64,000 nt of DNA from JBFHIJ01 sp041596515 (lineage in GTDB: Bacteria > Bacteroidota > Ignavibacteria > Kapaibacteriales > UBA2268): contig JBFHIJ010000003.1 in the NCBI GenBank assembly GCA_041596515.1, positions 85,789-149,788 on the forward strand, in the 5' to 3' direction. The translations under genes and the position numbers were made by a program. Below the pieces are notes generated by a model. It had not been told where the DNA came from. It made no database searches and saw only the letters and a list, made by a program, of their open reading frames with translations. Positions 54,873 to 63,960 of this stretch are shown here, in pieces. Positions within the stretch are counted from its first letter, which is position 1. Every line of letters begins with the position of its first letter.

Positions 54873-54914
54873 AAGAAGAAGAGGTCTGAAGTGTTTGTCA
54901 GGCTTCTTCTTCTA
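54873..54914. terminator. Bidirectional terminator between the zinc-ribbon gene and dsrC
   Basis: Long stem AGAAGAAGAGGTCTGA/TCAGGCTTCTTCTTCT with a few mismatches, flanked by nine A on the left and T-rich sequence on the right. Confidence 0.75.
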
Positions 54915-54952
54915 TATTAAAATGATTTGCCTTTGATATGCAAATATAATAC

Positions 54953-55270
54953 TTAAACGCATCCAGTCGGTTTTGACAAACCGGCAACCTTGCAAGCACC
55001 TTTTGCTGGGCCTGACGGAAAAAGCTGATAGATTTGTTTCAGAGGAAACCCCGTATCTCTGCAGAGTTTTCTTATCATTGGAGCAATTCCATTTTTTTGG
55101 TAGTATTCTCTTAAGTAGTGAATTATCTTCCAATGATCATTTGTTAGCTCTGTTATCTCTTCGGTTGAAGCCAAAGCCAAAGCAATTTCTTCTGTCCACA
55201 ATTCAGGTTGCTCCATAAATCCTGCTTCATCAACTTCAATCTTAATTTCTTTGTACTCAAAAGTCGGCAT
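54953..55270 (-). CDS. dsrC: DsrC-family sulfur carrier protein with both C-terminal cysteines
   Basis: 105 residues. The DsrC/TusE/DsvC fold ends in the arm GPAKGACKVAGLSKPTGCV, giving CX10CV: both the penultimate Cys and the upstream Cys are present. TusE (tRNA thiolation) keeps only the last one, so this is a true DsrC, the trisulfide-forming partner of DsrAB sulfite reductase and of heterodisulfide-reductase-like complexes. No dsrAB, dsrMKJOP or hdr gene lies nearby. AGGAGG six bases before the ATG at 55270 selects that start over an ATG two codons earlier. Confidence 0.92.
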   Translation of the reverse strand: MPTFEYKEIKIEVDEAGFMEQPELWTEEIALALASTEEITELTNDHWKIIHYLREYYQKNGIAPMIRKLCRDTGFPLKQIYQLFPSGPAKGACKVAGLSKPTGCV

Positions 55271-55458
55271 AAGCATCCTCCTTGGATGGTATTCGGTAAT
55301 TTAAATTTTAAGCTAAATATATAACATAAAATTCAAAAAATAAAGAGAAAATTATACGATATTGATAATATTATTTATATAATATCATATCTTAGACCGT
55401 TAATGGTGTAATAAATATAATTTAATAGTCTTATTTTGCGTCCTGAGTATACTATTGC

Positions 55459-56586
55459 TTATTCTCTAATTGGTATTTTTATATAGAAAGTAGTGCCTTC
55501 AGGCTCTTTACTTTCAAAATGAACTTTGCCCCCAAGGTATTTTTCAGTTAATAGTTTGATACTATAAGTGCCCAAACCTCTGCCGGATCCTTTGGTAGAA
55601 AAAGATTTTTTAAATACTTGTTCTTTTACATGAATAGGCATTACCGTTGGATTATGGACAGTAAAACATATCGTATTGGGTAAGGTTCGATTGCAGGAAA
55701 TAGTAATCTTGCCTCCCATGTATTCAGCTTCATAAGCGTTTTTCATAAGATTAGTAAGTACTCGCGAAAGTATAGCTTTATCTGTTTTAAACTCAATTTT
55801 TTCGAGGTCATCACTTAAAACTATCTGTTCTTTCTGCACATTATATAGCATAGCAAGGTTAGCAGTAGTGCTTACTATATCGCAGCTTATTGTCGTTTGC
55901 AAATCTATATTTAAACTTCCGTTTTCAGCTGCCAACATTTGCTTTTGTGATTGAATTTCATCTATCAGCTTAGTGGAAAAATCACCGGCAAGTTGTTTAT
56001 ATCGCAAGTATTTATCTGGGAGTTTTATATTTAGTAGATATGAAAGTGTAGAAATTCCGGTTGCTGTATTCATTATGTCATGGAAAAATAGTTTTTCTAA
56101 CACTTCTTTGCGTTTTGTATCGCTAATATCAGAAAGTGTAAACACTACAAAATTATTATCTTCGATAGTAAAATGAGAAGAGAACACTCTCATCTGATAA
56201 GCATCAATGTTGTCTTTAGTGATTATAACGCACTCGTTTTCATTGTCACTGCCTGCGAGACCTTTTTTTATAGACATCACAGCACCGCAAAATTTACAAG
56301 AGGGAGAATCGCCACATCCTGACTGCACATCGTCGGAATGCATACATTCAAATATCTCACCGGGGCGTTTACCGTAAATATCATTTATATCATTAAGTCC
56401 CAAGATAGATTGTGTTTTTTTATTGGCAAAAACTACTTCACGCTTGTCATTAAGTATAAGAATCAATTCCGGAACCTTATCAAACAGGGAATGATATGAG
56501 GTGTCGGAGTTGAAATAACTAATCTGTTTGGATAATTCTTCAGGAGAAGATCTGTCTAACGAACTGTAATAGTCTATTCTATTCAT
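55459..56586 (-). CDS. Sensor histidine kinase with cysteine-rich PAS domain
   Basis: 375 residues, cytoplasmic, no membrane segments. The N-terminal PAS (about 35-160) includes VVFANKKTQSILGL and a cysteine cluster (CMHSDDVQSGCG...CKFCG), a variant in which Cys may bind a cofactor or sense redox. An atypical H-box FFHDIMNTATG is followed by N box NLMKNAYEAE, and G boxes KGSGRGLGTYSIK. The start at 56586 follows AGGGAAA; the frame is open further to 56646 without a better site. No response regulator is adjacent, so it is an orphan kinase. Confidence 0.85.
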   Translation of the reverse strand: MNRIDYYSSLDRSSPEELSKQISYFNSDTSYHSLFDKVPELILILNDKREVVFANKKTQSILGLNDINDIYGKRPGEIFECMHSDDVQSGCGDSPSCKFCGAVMSIKKGLAGSDNENECVIITKDNIDAYQMRVFSSHFTIEDNNFVVFTLSDISDTKRKEVLEKLFFHDIMNTATGISTLSYLLNIKLPDKYLRYKQLAGDFSTKLIDEIQSQKQMLAAENGSLNIDLQTTISCDIVSTTANLAMLYNVQKEQIVLSDDLEKIEFKTDKAILSRVLTNLMKNAYEAEYMGGKITISCNRTLPNTICFTVHNPTVMPIHVKEQVFKKSFSTKGSGRGLGTYSIKLLTEKYLGGKVHFESKEPEGTTFYIKIPIRE

Positions 56587-56846
56587 TGTGTTTTCCCTGT
56601 AAATATAGCTAACTAAATGAGAAAATGTATAGTTTTTAAAACGCATTAGAAGTTAATATATCGTAACTAATAAAGCAAATATAATATTTATTTGTGATTT
56701 ATATCGTAAAAAAAAGTAGTTATGAAATAAAGCATATTCATTTTACTTAATTGTTATATGTTCTCTTATCTTCTTATATTACTGTAGGATATGATATAAA
56801 TATCATAATATAGTTTATTTCAGATTATAGAGAGAAAAAAAATACC

Positions 56847-58355
56847 ATGTCGCAAAAGGCTATCAAAATATTTCTGAATGGGGTGGAAAAGGTAGGTAAT
56901 ATGCTACCGCACCCGGCTACACTCTTTGGATTATTTGCAGTAAGTATACTAATTTTATCTGCTGTTTTTGCATCTTTCGGATTAGAAGCTATTGATCCTG
57001 TAACAGGTGAACTATACAAAGCAATTAACCTTCTTACAAAAGATGGTGTGCATGACATTTTGTTAAAGATGGTAACTAACTTTACTGATTTTGCTCCACT
57101 TGGTATAGTTATCGTTGCTATGTTAGGTATTGGGCTCGCTGACGATTCCGGTCTGATTGGAGTTCTTATCAGGGGGCTTGTTATATATTCTCCGACTAAA
57201 ATGCTTACATTCATCATAGTTTTTGCAGGGATCATGTCTAATCTTGCTTCCAGTGTAGGCTATGTATTATTAGTTCCCTTGGCAGGTACTATCTTTATGG
57301 CTGTCGGAAGGCATCCCATTGCGGGAATGGCTGCAGGATTTGCCGGAGTTTCCGGTGGTTATTCTGCCAATTTGATTCTCGGCACTATTGATCCACTACT
57401 GGCAGGGCTATCCCAAGAAGCTGCCAGAATAGTTGATCCTGCTTATGTGGTAAACCCTACTTCAAATTATTTCTTTATGGTTGCCTCAACAGTATTAGTA
57501 GCAGTGCTGGGCACATGGGTGACAGAAAAAATTGTAGTGCCAAGACTCGGCAAATTTAATGCTTCTGAATATGAGCAAGAAAAGATAGAACATCTCAGTG
57601 CGAAGGAGAAAAAAGGACTGCTCCGCTGTACAATTATGTTTGCGGGTTTTGTTATTCTAATTGCAATAGGCTTAGTGCCGGAAGATGGATTACTTCGTGG
57701 CATGGATGGCGGTCTGCTGACTTCTCCTTTACTTAAAGGTGTTGTTGCAGTGCTATTTATAGTTGCAGGGCTCATGGGTGTACTTTATGGTTTCAGCGTT
57801 GGAAAATATAAAAATGACAGCGATGTGATGAAAGGAATGACTCAATCTATGAAATCACTTGGAGCATATTTAGTGCTTGTCTTTTTCGCTGCACAGTTTG
57901 TTCAATATTTTAACTGGAGTAATCTGGGCATCATTTTAGCCATAAACGGTGCGAACTTTATCCAAAGTTTGGAGCTTGGACTATTCCCACTTGTCATAAT
58001 GTTTTTAATTTTTGCTGCAATGATAAATCTTGTGATGGGTAGTGCTTCTGCTAAATGGGCGTTATTAGCTCCAATATTTGTCCCGATGTTTATGTATTTA
58101 GGCTACACACCTGAACTTACTCAGGTAGTTTATAGAATTGGAGATAGTACAACCAATATCATAAGCCCAATGATGAGCTTTTTTGCTCTTATTATAGTAT
58201 ACTTCCAAAAATATGAAAAGGATGCCGGCATTGGAACACTGGTAGCAACAATGCTTCCATATACAATTGTGTTCTTCATAGGCTGGGCAATATTTCTATT
58301 GCTGTGGCTGTGGCTTGGCATTCCGTTAGGGCCGGGAGCCGGAGTGCATTTGTAA
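56847..58355 (+). CDS. AbgT-family transporter
   Basis: 502 residues with about 9-11 membrane spans. The N-terminus FLNGVEKVGNMLPHPATLFGLF and the re-entrant segments VSGGYSANLILGTIDPLLAG and NPTSNYFFM are characteristic of AbgT proteins. Characterised members import p-aminobenzoyl-glutamate (folate catabolite) or export sulfonamides with protons. The second conserved re-entrant (GDSTTNIISPMMSFFALI) is intact. No abgA or abgB hydrolase genes are nearby, so the substrate is open. Monocistronic, divergent from the kinase. Confidence 0.92.
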   Translation: MSQKAIKIFLNGVEKVGNMLPHPATLFGLFAVSILILSAVFASFGLEAIDPVTGELYKAINLLTKDGVHDILLKMVTNFTDFAPLGIVIVAMLGIGLADDSGLIGVLIRGLVIYSPTKMLTFIIVFAGIMSNLASSVGYVLLVPLAGTIFMAVGRHPIAGMAAGFAGVSGGYSANLILGTIDPLLAGLSQEAARIVDPAYVVNPTSNYFFMVASTVLVAVLGTWVTEKIVVPRLGKFNASEYEQEKIEHLSAKEKKGLLRCTIMFAGFVILIAIGLVPEDGLLRGMDGGLLTSPLLKGVVAVLFIVAGLMGVLYGFSVGKYKNDSDVMKGMTQSMKSLGAYLVLVFFAAQFVQYFNWSNLGIILAINGANFIQSLELGLFPLVIMFLIFAAMINLVMGSASAKWALLAPIFVPMFMYLGYTPELTQVVYRIGDSTTNIISPMMSFFALIIVYFQKYEKDAGIGTLVATMLPYTIVFFIGWAIFLLLWLWLGIPLGPGAGVHL

Positions 58356-58369
58356 ATGTCTATAGTTTA

Positions 58370-58406
58370 CCCCATAAGAGTTATCATAAATATAGCTCTT
58401 ATGGGG
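58370..58406 (+). terminator. Terminator-like hairpin after abgT
   Basis: Perfect 11-bp stem CCCCATAAGAG (58370-58380)/CTCTTATGGGG (58396-58406) with a 15-base loop. Only a weak T-rich tail follows, so efficiency is uncertain. Confidence 0.6.
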
Positions 58407-58621
58407 TGGCTGTTTTCTTCCTGTACCACTTATAAATTGCGTCCCTCTAACCTTTTTCACTAAAAACTACAGGCTTTCATGCCACTATTTTATATCGATC
58501 TTCGGTGTTAGTATAACAATTTCTAATATCTCATTTCTTAGCGTTTCTTATAACTGTCCAATTTATTATATATAGAATATTTTATAATCTCTATGATTAA
58601 TATTGAACTATATATTCTTTT

Positions 58622-58802
58622 AACCTGGATTTGTCATTAGATACCATAATAGTGCCGTAAATGACCGTAGAACCAAGTAGTATGCTCACTTCCTCTGTAA
58701 GAAAATGTTACGTAATTGCTTATTGAACAAGGGGTTTCAATCCCTTGCCATTCAATGACTTTAAAGCTATTTCATCTTTTTAAATGACATTTATGGGTTT
58801 AA
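58622..58802 (+). repeat. Dispersed ~180-bp repeat, copy J
   Basis: Full-length forward copy (family at copy D). Left end TTTTAACCTGGATTTGTC and right end GACATTTATGGGTTTAAT leave TTAA-like bases at both edges. Between convergent abgT and DUF3800 genes. The remaining ~450 bases of this gap hold no gene. Confidence 0.92.
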
Positions 58803-59008
58803 TAGAAACGAATACTACCAACTACATAAATTAGTTACTGAAAAAATTGAGGTTAGATAAATGCAAAATTAGAGAATATTGGGGAGAAGGCAAAATAAGG
58901 ATAGGTACTAAGAATAATTTTGAACTAAATATTATTCTTTTTCGTATATTATAATAAGTCGACTTTGCTATCTGAATAGGTATGTTGAGCCGCAAAAATC
59001 AAAAAAAT

Positions 59009-59037
59009 TGTACCTCGGTTTAAAACCGGGGTTTTTT
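59009..59037. terminator. Terminator hairpin at the end of the DUF3800 gene
   Basis: Stem CCTCGGTTT/AAACCGGGG (59013-59031) with TTTTTT on the plus side and TACAATTTTTTT on the minus side. It overlaps the DUF3800 stop codon region and can end transcription from either side. Confidence 0.7.
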
Positions 59038-59788
59038 ATTTTCTAACTATACCTAATGTGTCTTGAGAACTTGCCTCTTTAAGTAGTATGGGTTCCAAAT
59101 TCAAAAACAGCTTTTCGATATTATATTTTTTTAAACTTCCCTTTGGGTACTCTCTTCTATAAAGTAAGTGTACAATTGTATCTACAGATTGAATAAAATA
59201 TGAGTGATTAGAATTTCTCATAAAAACATCTTCAATTATGTTATTTGTAGGTATATCTCTATAATTTGCATAAAAGGATGGAACCGGATTATACACTCTC
59301 ATTTTACGCAAAAGAGATCGAATTAGCGGTTCATTGGTATCATCTGATATTATAATGCCTTTCTGGTCTCCTACAGATTTTTTTAGAAAAGTATCATATC
59401 TTTGTATTATTCTAGACCAAGCCAGAGTTTGATACTCTTCATACGTGTTCAAGTCTTCTTTATTCAAAGAAATATTTATCACTTTAGAATTACAGAAAAT
59501 AAGTGGTAACTCTAGAGATGCAAGTTTTAAAATTTCAATTCTATCTTTCTTGTTTATCTTTTTATATGCATCAATTTTATTGATTCGTATTAATTCGGCT
59601 GCATGTATTTCAGTCTTCAATAAAAAATTATATTTTTCTTTTAGAAGAGTACGGAATTTTTTAAGCCTATGTAAGCATTCTGACCAATCATCAAAAGCAA
59701 CGATAATACCACTAAGCATAAAGTGCTTAGAACTAAATTCTGTATATTTTCCTGGGTCACCACTTTCATCTACATAAAGTATATACAT
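59036..59788 (-). CDS. DUF3800 domain protein (RNase H-like fold)
   Basis: 250 residues. The family start YVDESGDPG gives Asp7 and Glu8. Further acidic residues follow: Glu60/His62/Glu65 in TEIHAAELI, Asp149/Asp150 in IISDDTNE, and Asp203 in IQSVDTIVHLLYR. This pattern is what is expected of a metal-dependent nuclease-like RNase H fold, but activity is unproven. It starts 26 bases after the KAP NTPase stop, so they form a two-gene unit. DUF3800 proteins are common in mobile and defence-rich regions. Confidence 0.85.
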   Translation of the reverse strand: MYILYVDESGDPGKYTEFSSKHFMLSGIIVAFDDWSECLHRLKKFRTLLKEKYNFLLKTEIHAAELIRINKIDAYKKINKKDRIEILKLASLELPLIFCNSKVINISLNKEDLNTYEEYQTLAWSRIIQRYDTFLKKSVGDQKGIIISDDTNEPLIRSLLRKMRVYNPVPSFYANYRDIPTNNIIEDVFMRNSNHSYFIQSVDTIVHLLYRREYPKGSLKKYNIEKLFLNLEPILLKEASSQDTLGIVRK

Positions 59789-59814
59789 GCAAATAGTTCC
59801 ATAATATTTTAAAA

Positions 59815-61869
59815 TTAAGTATCTAGATTATCTGTATTCTCATCTCTAAATTTCTCTAGCTTATCTATTATCTCTTCAAGTTTTTTACTCAAAACATTAA
59901 GGTTATATATTTTGATTTTGTCAGTAATGCCCTCGTGGTTATCAATTTCTGCCTTAAAGTTTTTTAGACTTTGGATATCTTCAATCTGAGTATGTGATAT
60001 GATTGTGTTCTGATCGTTGGATTCAGTGGGATATATAGTATTAAGGATTTGAACAAAAGAAAAGATAGTTTTATTCTTCAAGAATTTTACATGATTTGCA
60101 AAAACTTCACCATCAATATATTTAAATATTGGAATTTTGACTTCACCATAAATACCAGTAATTTCATATAATTTATTGTAAAATGTTCCTCTATCTAATT
60201 CATCATTTATACTGAAAATCAAGTTGCTAACTGAAGTTTCTTCTTCTTTCTTTTCATAATTTCTCAGCTCAGTTATTGAATGAGCTATTAACTTGTCGAG
60301 AATTACATTATCTGCATCATCAAAATATTTTTCAATATCATAAAACCTATTTTTTTTATATATATAATATCGATCCTTTTTAGGAATATTTTTAACTCTC
60401 AAATTAATCAGTTCTTTTGCTCGTTTAACAATATCATCTTTTGTTTGTTCAATTAGTTGTTTTTGAATTAAGCTTAATAAAATTCCTGTTATTTGAAAGA
60501 TTGTTCGAAGTCCAAAGTCTTTATCATTAAAGAATTTTTTAATGACCTCATCTTTTGTTTTTTTAAAATCTTTTTCTTCTAAATTAAACCATCTCCACAA
60601 CTTTCCCCAGGGTTGAAGAGTATAAGAAGAGAAAAAACCATTTTGCTTTAGTTCAGACTCCAGTATGTCTTTATCTAAAACACCTGTTTTAAAATAGCTA
60701 CACAAATAGGCTGATGGATAAGCTGAATCATAATATTTAACAACGAATATATTTTTCGAAGTTATATATTTATTTTCAATATTTTGCATTGTGTTTCTAA
60801 AATTATCGTTCTGAATATTCTCATATTCTAACTCGCTACCATCAAAATATTTTTGGTTGCCAGAATGAAATTCCATATAAACTAGAACAAATAAGAAAAT
60901 AAAGTTATCTAAAAAGTCCTTATAGTTTTTATGTTTAACATACTGATTATCAATATGCTTAATAAATCTCGCTAAATCTTTCAGACAGTGTCTTAGTAAA
61001 CGTAAATTATTAGTTTGAGAGGCTTCAAATACTCTTATTATCAAATCTTTACGAGCATAGAGATCCGTCCGTATTTTAATACTGTCTTCTGACTTATCTC
61101 CGATTTCTTCAATAAACTCTTGAATCGCACTTTCTACATCACATTGAATCTCTAACGTTTGCCCTACGATTTTCTCTTTTATCCGTTTATAATCTTCTAT
61201 CTCATTATTGTCATCAGATTTAATTTTCTCCTGATCACTAATAATTATCACATTGCAATCATAATGTTCAATAAAGTAGTTTATATAGCCAAGAACTTCC
61301 GCTAATGGGATTGTACATCTTTCCAGGTCATCAAATACTATAATTTTTTTGCCTTTAATTGTAAGTTCGTCATTTTCAAAAATGCTCATTATATCAGGTG
61401 TGACAGAAATCTGACCATCTTTTTTATTATCTCCTTCTTCTGAGAAAATATCTATGTCAACTCTTAATGCAGCTTTAGTTATCCCGGCTAATATATTTTT
61501 GCCTTTTTGAACGTACTTTGAGTATAGTATAGGAAAAAGTTGCTTCCTCATTTCATCATTTATTTGGGAGGTTTTATTTAATCCAAAAAGACTTATGTAA
61601 ATAGGCTTGAGTTTTATCTCTTTATCTTCTACTTTAAGTGATTTTTTATTTTTATTCCATTCTTTTATAAGATGTTTTATATAGTGAGTCTTGCCCGACC
61701 CCCAGCTACCTGTGATCATTACTGCATATTTTGGTTTTGTTATTCCGGCAAAATATTCCAGATATTCTTTTACATGTCCATTCATATCTTTAGTTTCTTG
61801 TTTCTTTTTATAACATGATTTATATAATAGTTTACGTATAAGTCTTTTGAAATGAGTTAATAATTTCAT
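59815..61869 (-). CDS. KAP-family P-loop NTPase
   Basis: 684 residues. Basic N-terminus (1-25), then Walker A GSWGSGKT (54-61), Walker B IVFDDLERC (177-185) and sensor-1-like VIIISDQEK (207-215), followed by a helical KAP lid with the R-rich segment LRLLRHCLKDLARF near residue 285. The membrane helices that many KAP proteins insert between Walker A and B are absent, so this is a soluble version. Residues 330-684 are helical and not recognised. First gene of the pair with DUF3800. The DNA is very AT-rich relative to nearby core genes. Confidence 0.85.
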   Translation of the reverse strand: MKLLTHFKRLIRKLLYKSCYKKKQETKDMNGHVKEYLEYFAGITKPKYAVMITGSWGSGKTHYIKHLIKEWNKNKKSLKVEDKEIKLKPIYISLFGLNKTSQINDEMRKQLFPILYSKYVQKGKNILAGITKAALRVDIDIFSEEGDNKKDGQISVTPDIMSIFENDELTIKGKKIIVFDDLERCTIPLAEVLGYINYFIEHYDCNVIIISDQEKIKSDDNNEIEDYKRIKEKIVGQTLEIQCDVESAIQEFIEEIGDKSEDSIKIRTDLYARKDLIIRVFEASQTNNLRLLRHCLKDLARFIKHIDNQYVKHKNYKDFLDNFIFLFVLVYMEFHSGNQKYFDGSELEYENIQNDNFRNTMQNIENKYITSKNIFVVKYYDSAYPSAYLCSYFKTGVLDKDILESELKQNGFFSSYTLQPWGKLWRWFNLEEKDFKKTKDEVIKKFFNDKDFGLRTIFQITGILLSLIQKQLIEQTKDDIVKRAKELINLRVKNIPKKDRYYIYKKNRFYDIEKYFDDADNVILDKLIAHSITELRNYEKKEEETSVSNLIFSINDELDRGTFYNKLYEITGIYGEVKIPIFKYIDGEVFANHVKFLKNKTIFSFVQILNTIYPTESNDQNTIISHTQIEDIQSLKNFKAEIDNHEGITDKIKIYNLNVLSKKLEEIIDKLEKFRDENTDNLDT

Positions 61870-62054
61870 GATATCAGGAATATAATATTTAATATCAAAT
61901 TACAATATACGATTTTAGTATAAATAATATTAAGTGTAATCATGAGAAGAAGAGATTAAGTGTTGTATCTTTTGATCTGATTTGAATCCCACCTACAACT
62001 CCAATATAGCAGGTTTAGACGTGCGCTTCGCTCGCTTAACAAACTTGTAGATAC

Positions 62055-62288
62055 CTATATCCTCTTTTCTGCTAGGATTCTTGCTAAAAATGGTAGGCCT
62101 AATTTGTTTTGACCTTCAAGCCAATTGATATTTTGCTTTTTGAATTTATATTTAGAGACAAGCAGACCTTTTATTTTTGCTGCTTCCAGGTCTTTCCCAT
62201 TAGGGTATATAATTTGGAGTTTCTTATTTAAAAAGGAATTGTCAAGCATAAGCAATACCATAGACGCAGGAAAAAAAGCCCTGCACAT
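62055..62288 (-). pseudogene. Truncated C-terminal paralogue of the PD40 protein
   Basis: A ~75-residue frame ending LPFLARILAEKRI. From about residue 12 it matches the C-terminus of the PD40 protein at 12295-14088: NSFLNKKLQIIYPNGKDLEA here and NSFLTKRLQIIFPNGRDVEA there, continuing to the last residue. Everything upstream of that domain is missing, so it is a fragment left by rearrangement. The frame is still open and substitutions look conservative, so either recent truncation or a stand-alone small domain is possible. Confidence 0.75.
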
Positions 62289-62307
62289 AGAGTGATTGTC
62301 ACGCTAA

Positions 62308-62553
62308 CTTACAGACCACCTTGGCAATGTGCGTCTAACTTTTTCGGACTATAAATATGAGACAGATGGCTGGAAGCCTCGCATAAAAGTTCTTTCTAAA
62401 AATGATTACTATCCGTTTGGTATGATGATACCTGAAAATTACTATCAGGATAGCACTACTAAAACCCGCTGCAAGGTCACTGCATCTCGGCAGAGCTCGA
62501 TAACCGCGAGCAAAGCGAGCGATGTGCTGAGTTTGTCGAAGTGTCGAAGATGA
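62308..62553 (+). pseudogene. Rhs/YD-repeat protein remnant
   Basis: Reads TDHLGNVRLTFSD then VLSKNDYYPFGMMIPENYY, the core-associated end of Rhs-family polymorphic proteins (DHLGNVR...YYPFGM). The frame is closed by a stop at 62305-62307 directly upstream, and the variable toxin tip is replaced by repeat-like GC-rich sequence (CGAGCAAAGCGAGCGATG). It abuts the PD40 fragment head to head; only a small piece of a large gene remains. Confidence 0.8.
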
Positions 62554-62820
62554 AATACCCGCATTGGGTATATTTTAAATTTTTGAGCCTACCAACTTAA
62601 TGAGCCAAGTAAACATCTATAGATTTCTATTAATATACCCACTTAGTCAATACTCTTCTTGAATAAGATAAAATTGAATTGTATATTACAAATCTGGTTT
62701 AGACAATAAGAGTTTAAATTATTATTTTCATTTACTTTATGGTAACTACAATAATACTTTTACGTATAACTCTTATGAAAACAGATACTTAACAAATAAA
62801 ATAAATCGAAGAGAGAATTC

Positions 62821-63807
62821 ATGGCAGAGAGAAATGACACGCAGCTTGTTGCTGAGCTTGCAGCCGCCATCAAGCAGGTAAAATCTGAAATTGGAAAAGT
62901 TATAATAGGTCAGCACGACGTTATAGATCAGTTACTTATTTCACTTTTTGCAAAAGGCCACTGCTTGCTTATAGGCGTGCCTGGGCTTGCAAAAACGCTT
63001 TTAATTAGAACATTAGCTCGCACTTTAGACTTAGATTTTAGCCGTATCCAGTTTACTCCCGATCTTATGCCGGGCGACATCTCAGGTAATGAAGTGATTG
63101 AAGACAACCTGACTACAGGAGCTAAAAACTTTAAGTTTGTGAAAGGGCCTATCTTTGCAAATATCGTGCTTGCTGACGAGATCAACCGTACTCCTCCCAA
63201 AACTCAGTCCGCACTGTTGGAAGCCATGGAAGAGCACTCAGTTACAGCTGCCGGCACTACTTACAAGTTAGCAGAGCCATTCTTCGTGCTTTCTACTCAA
63301 AACCCTATAGAGCAAGAAGGAACTTATCCTTTGCCGGAAGCTCAGTTAGACAGGTTTATGTTTAACTTATGGTTAGACTATCCTACTTTTGACGAAGAAA
63401 TGGATATTGTACGCTCTACTACAGCCGAGTACAAGCCGGAAATAAATAAAGTCATAGATGGTAATAAAATTATCGAATATCAGGAGCTTATAAGAAGAGT
63501 TCCCGTTGCTGATAATGTAATCAAGTATGCTGTTAAATTAGTTCGTGCAACTAGACCTGAAGAAAGTGATGTGCAATATATTCGCGATTATCTAAGCTAT
63601 GGTGCCGGGCCTCGCGCATCTCAGTATTTGATATTGGGTGCAAAATCAAAAGCTGCACTTCAAGGCAGGTTTTCACCTGAAATAGATGATATCAAATCAG
63701 TAGCTTTATCTGTTCTTCGCCATAGAATCGTAACTAATTTCAGCGCAGAAGCAGAAAACATCAGCACTAATGATATCATCCAAAAGTTGATTGATAGTGT
63801 AAAATAA
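62821..63807 (+). CDS. MoxR-family AAA+ ATPase
   Basis: 328 residues. Walker A GVPGLAKT (about 54-61), Walker B VLADEINR (about 118-125) with the TPPKTQSALLEAMEE element, sensor 1 STQNPIEQEGTYPLPEAQLDRF, and the C-terminal lid. MoxR proteins act as chaperone ATPases with VWA/DUF58 partners. AGAGAG precedes the ATG. No DUF58 or VWA (Bat) gene follows within the window; a strong terminator comes 100 bases later, so this copy is transcribed alone. Confidence 0.93.
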   Translation: MAERNDTQLVAELAAAIKQVKSEIGKVIIGQHDVIDQLLISLFAKGHCLLIGVPGLAKTLLIRTLARTLDLDFSRIQFTPDLMPGDISGNEVIEDNLTTGAKNFKFVKGPIFANIVLADEINRTPPKTQSALLEAMEEHSVTAAGTTYKLAEPFFVLSTQNPIEQEGTYPLPEAQLDRFMFNLWLDYPTFDEEMDIVRSTTAEYKPEINKVIDGNKIIEYQELIRRVPVADNVIKYAVKLVRATRPEESDVQYIRDYLSYGAGPRASQYLILGAKSKAALQGRFSPEIDDIKSVALSVLRHRIVTNFSAEAENISTNDIIQKLIDSVK

Positions 63808-63908
63808 AGGTTACTTATAGATAATATTTAGCTAAAAGCTACAGCATGTTATTTATGTTGTAGTGTAAAATAAACTCTGTCTGTTCTATTTCTATAGAAG
63901 AAAATTCT

Positions 63909-63960
63909 AGGATGTGATTGTTAAAGATACAACTTTTTTAAATCACATCCTTATTTTTTA
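63909..63960 (+). terminator. Intrinsic terminator after moxR
   Basis: Perfect stem AGGATGTGATT (63909-63919)/AATCACATCCT (63941-63951) with a 21-base loop, followed by TATTTTTTA. Confidence 0.75.

Noticed and set aside
58930..59037. A possible small RNA with a TATAAT-like box near 58950 and a strong hairpin at 59013
   Set aside because: The hairpin is explained as the terminator of the DUF3800 gene, and the -35 spacing to the TATAAT-like box is wrong for a standard promoter.
62055..62553. Insertion sequence flanking the KAP/DUF3800 pair
   Set aside because: No transposase frame or matched inverted ends were found; the debris is Rhs and PD40 gene fragments.
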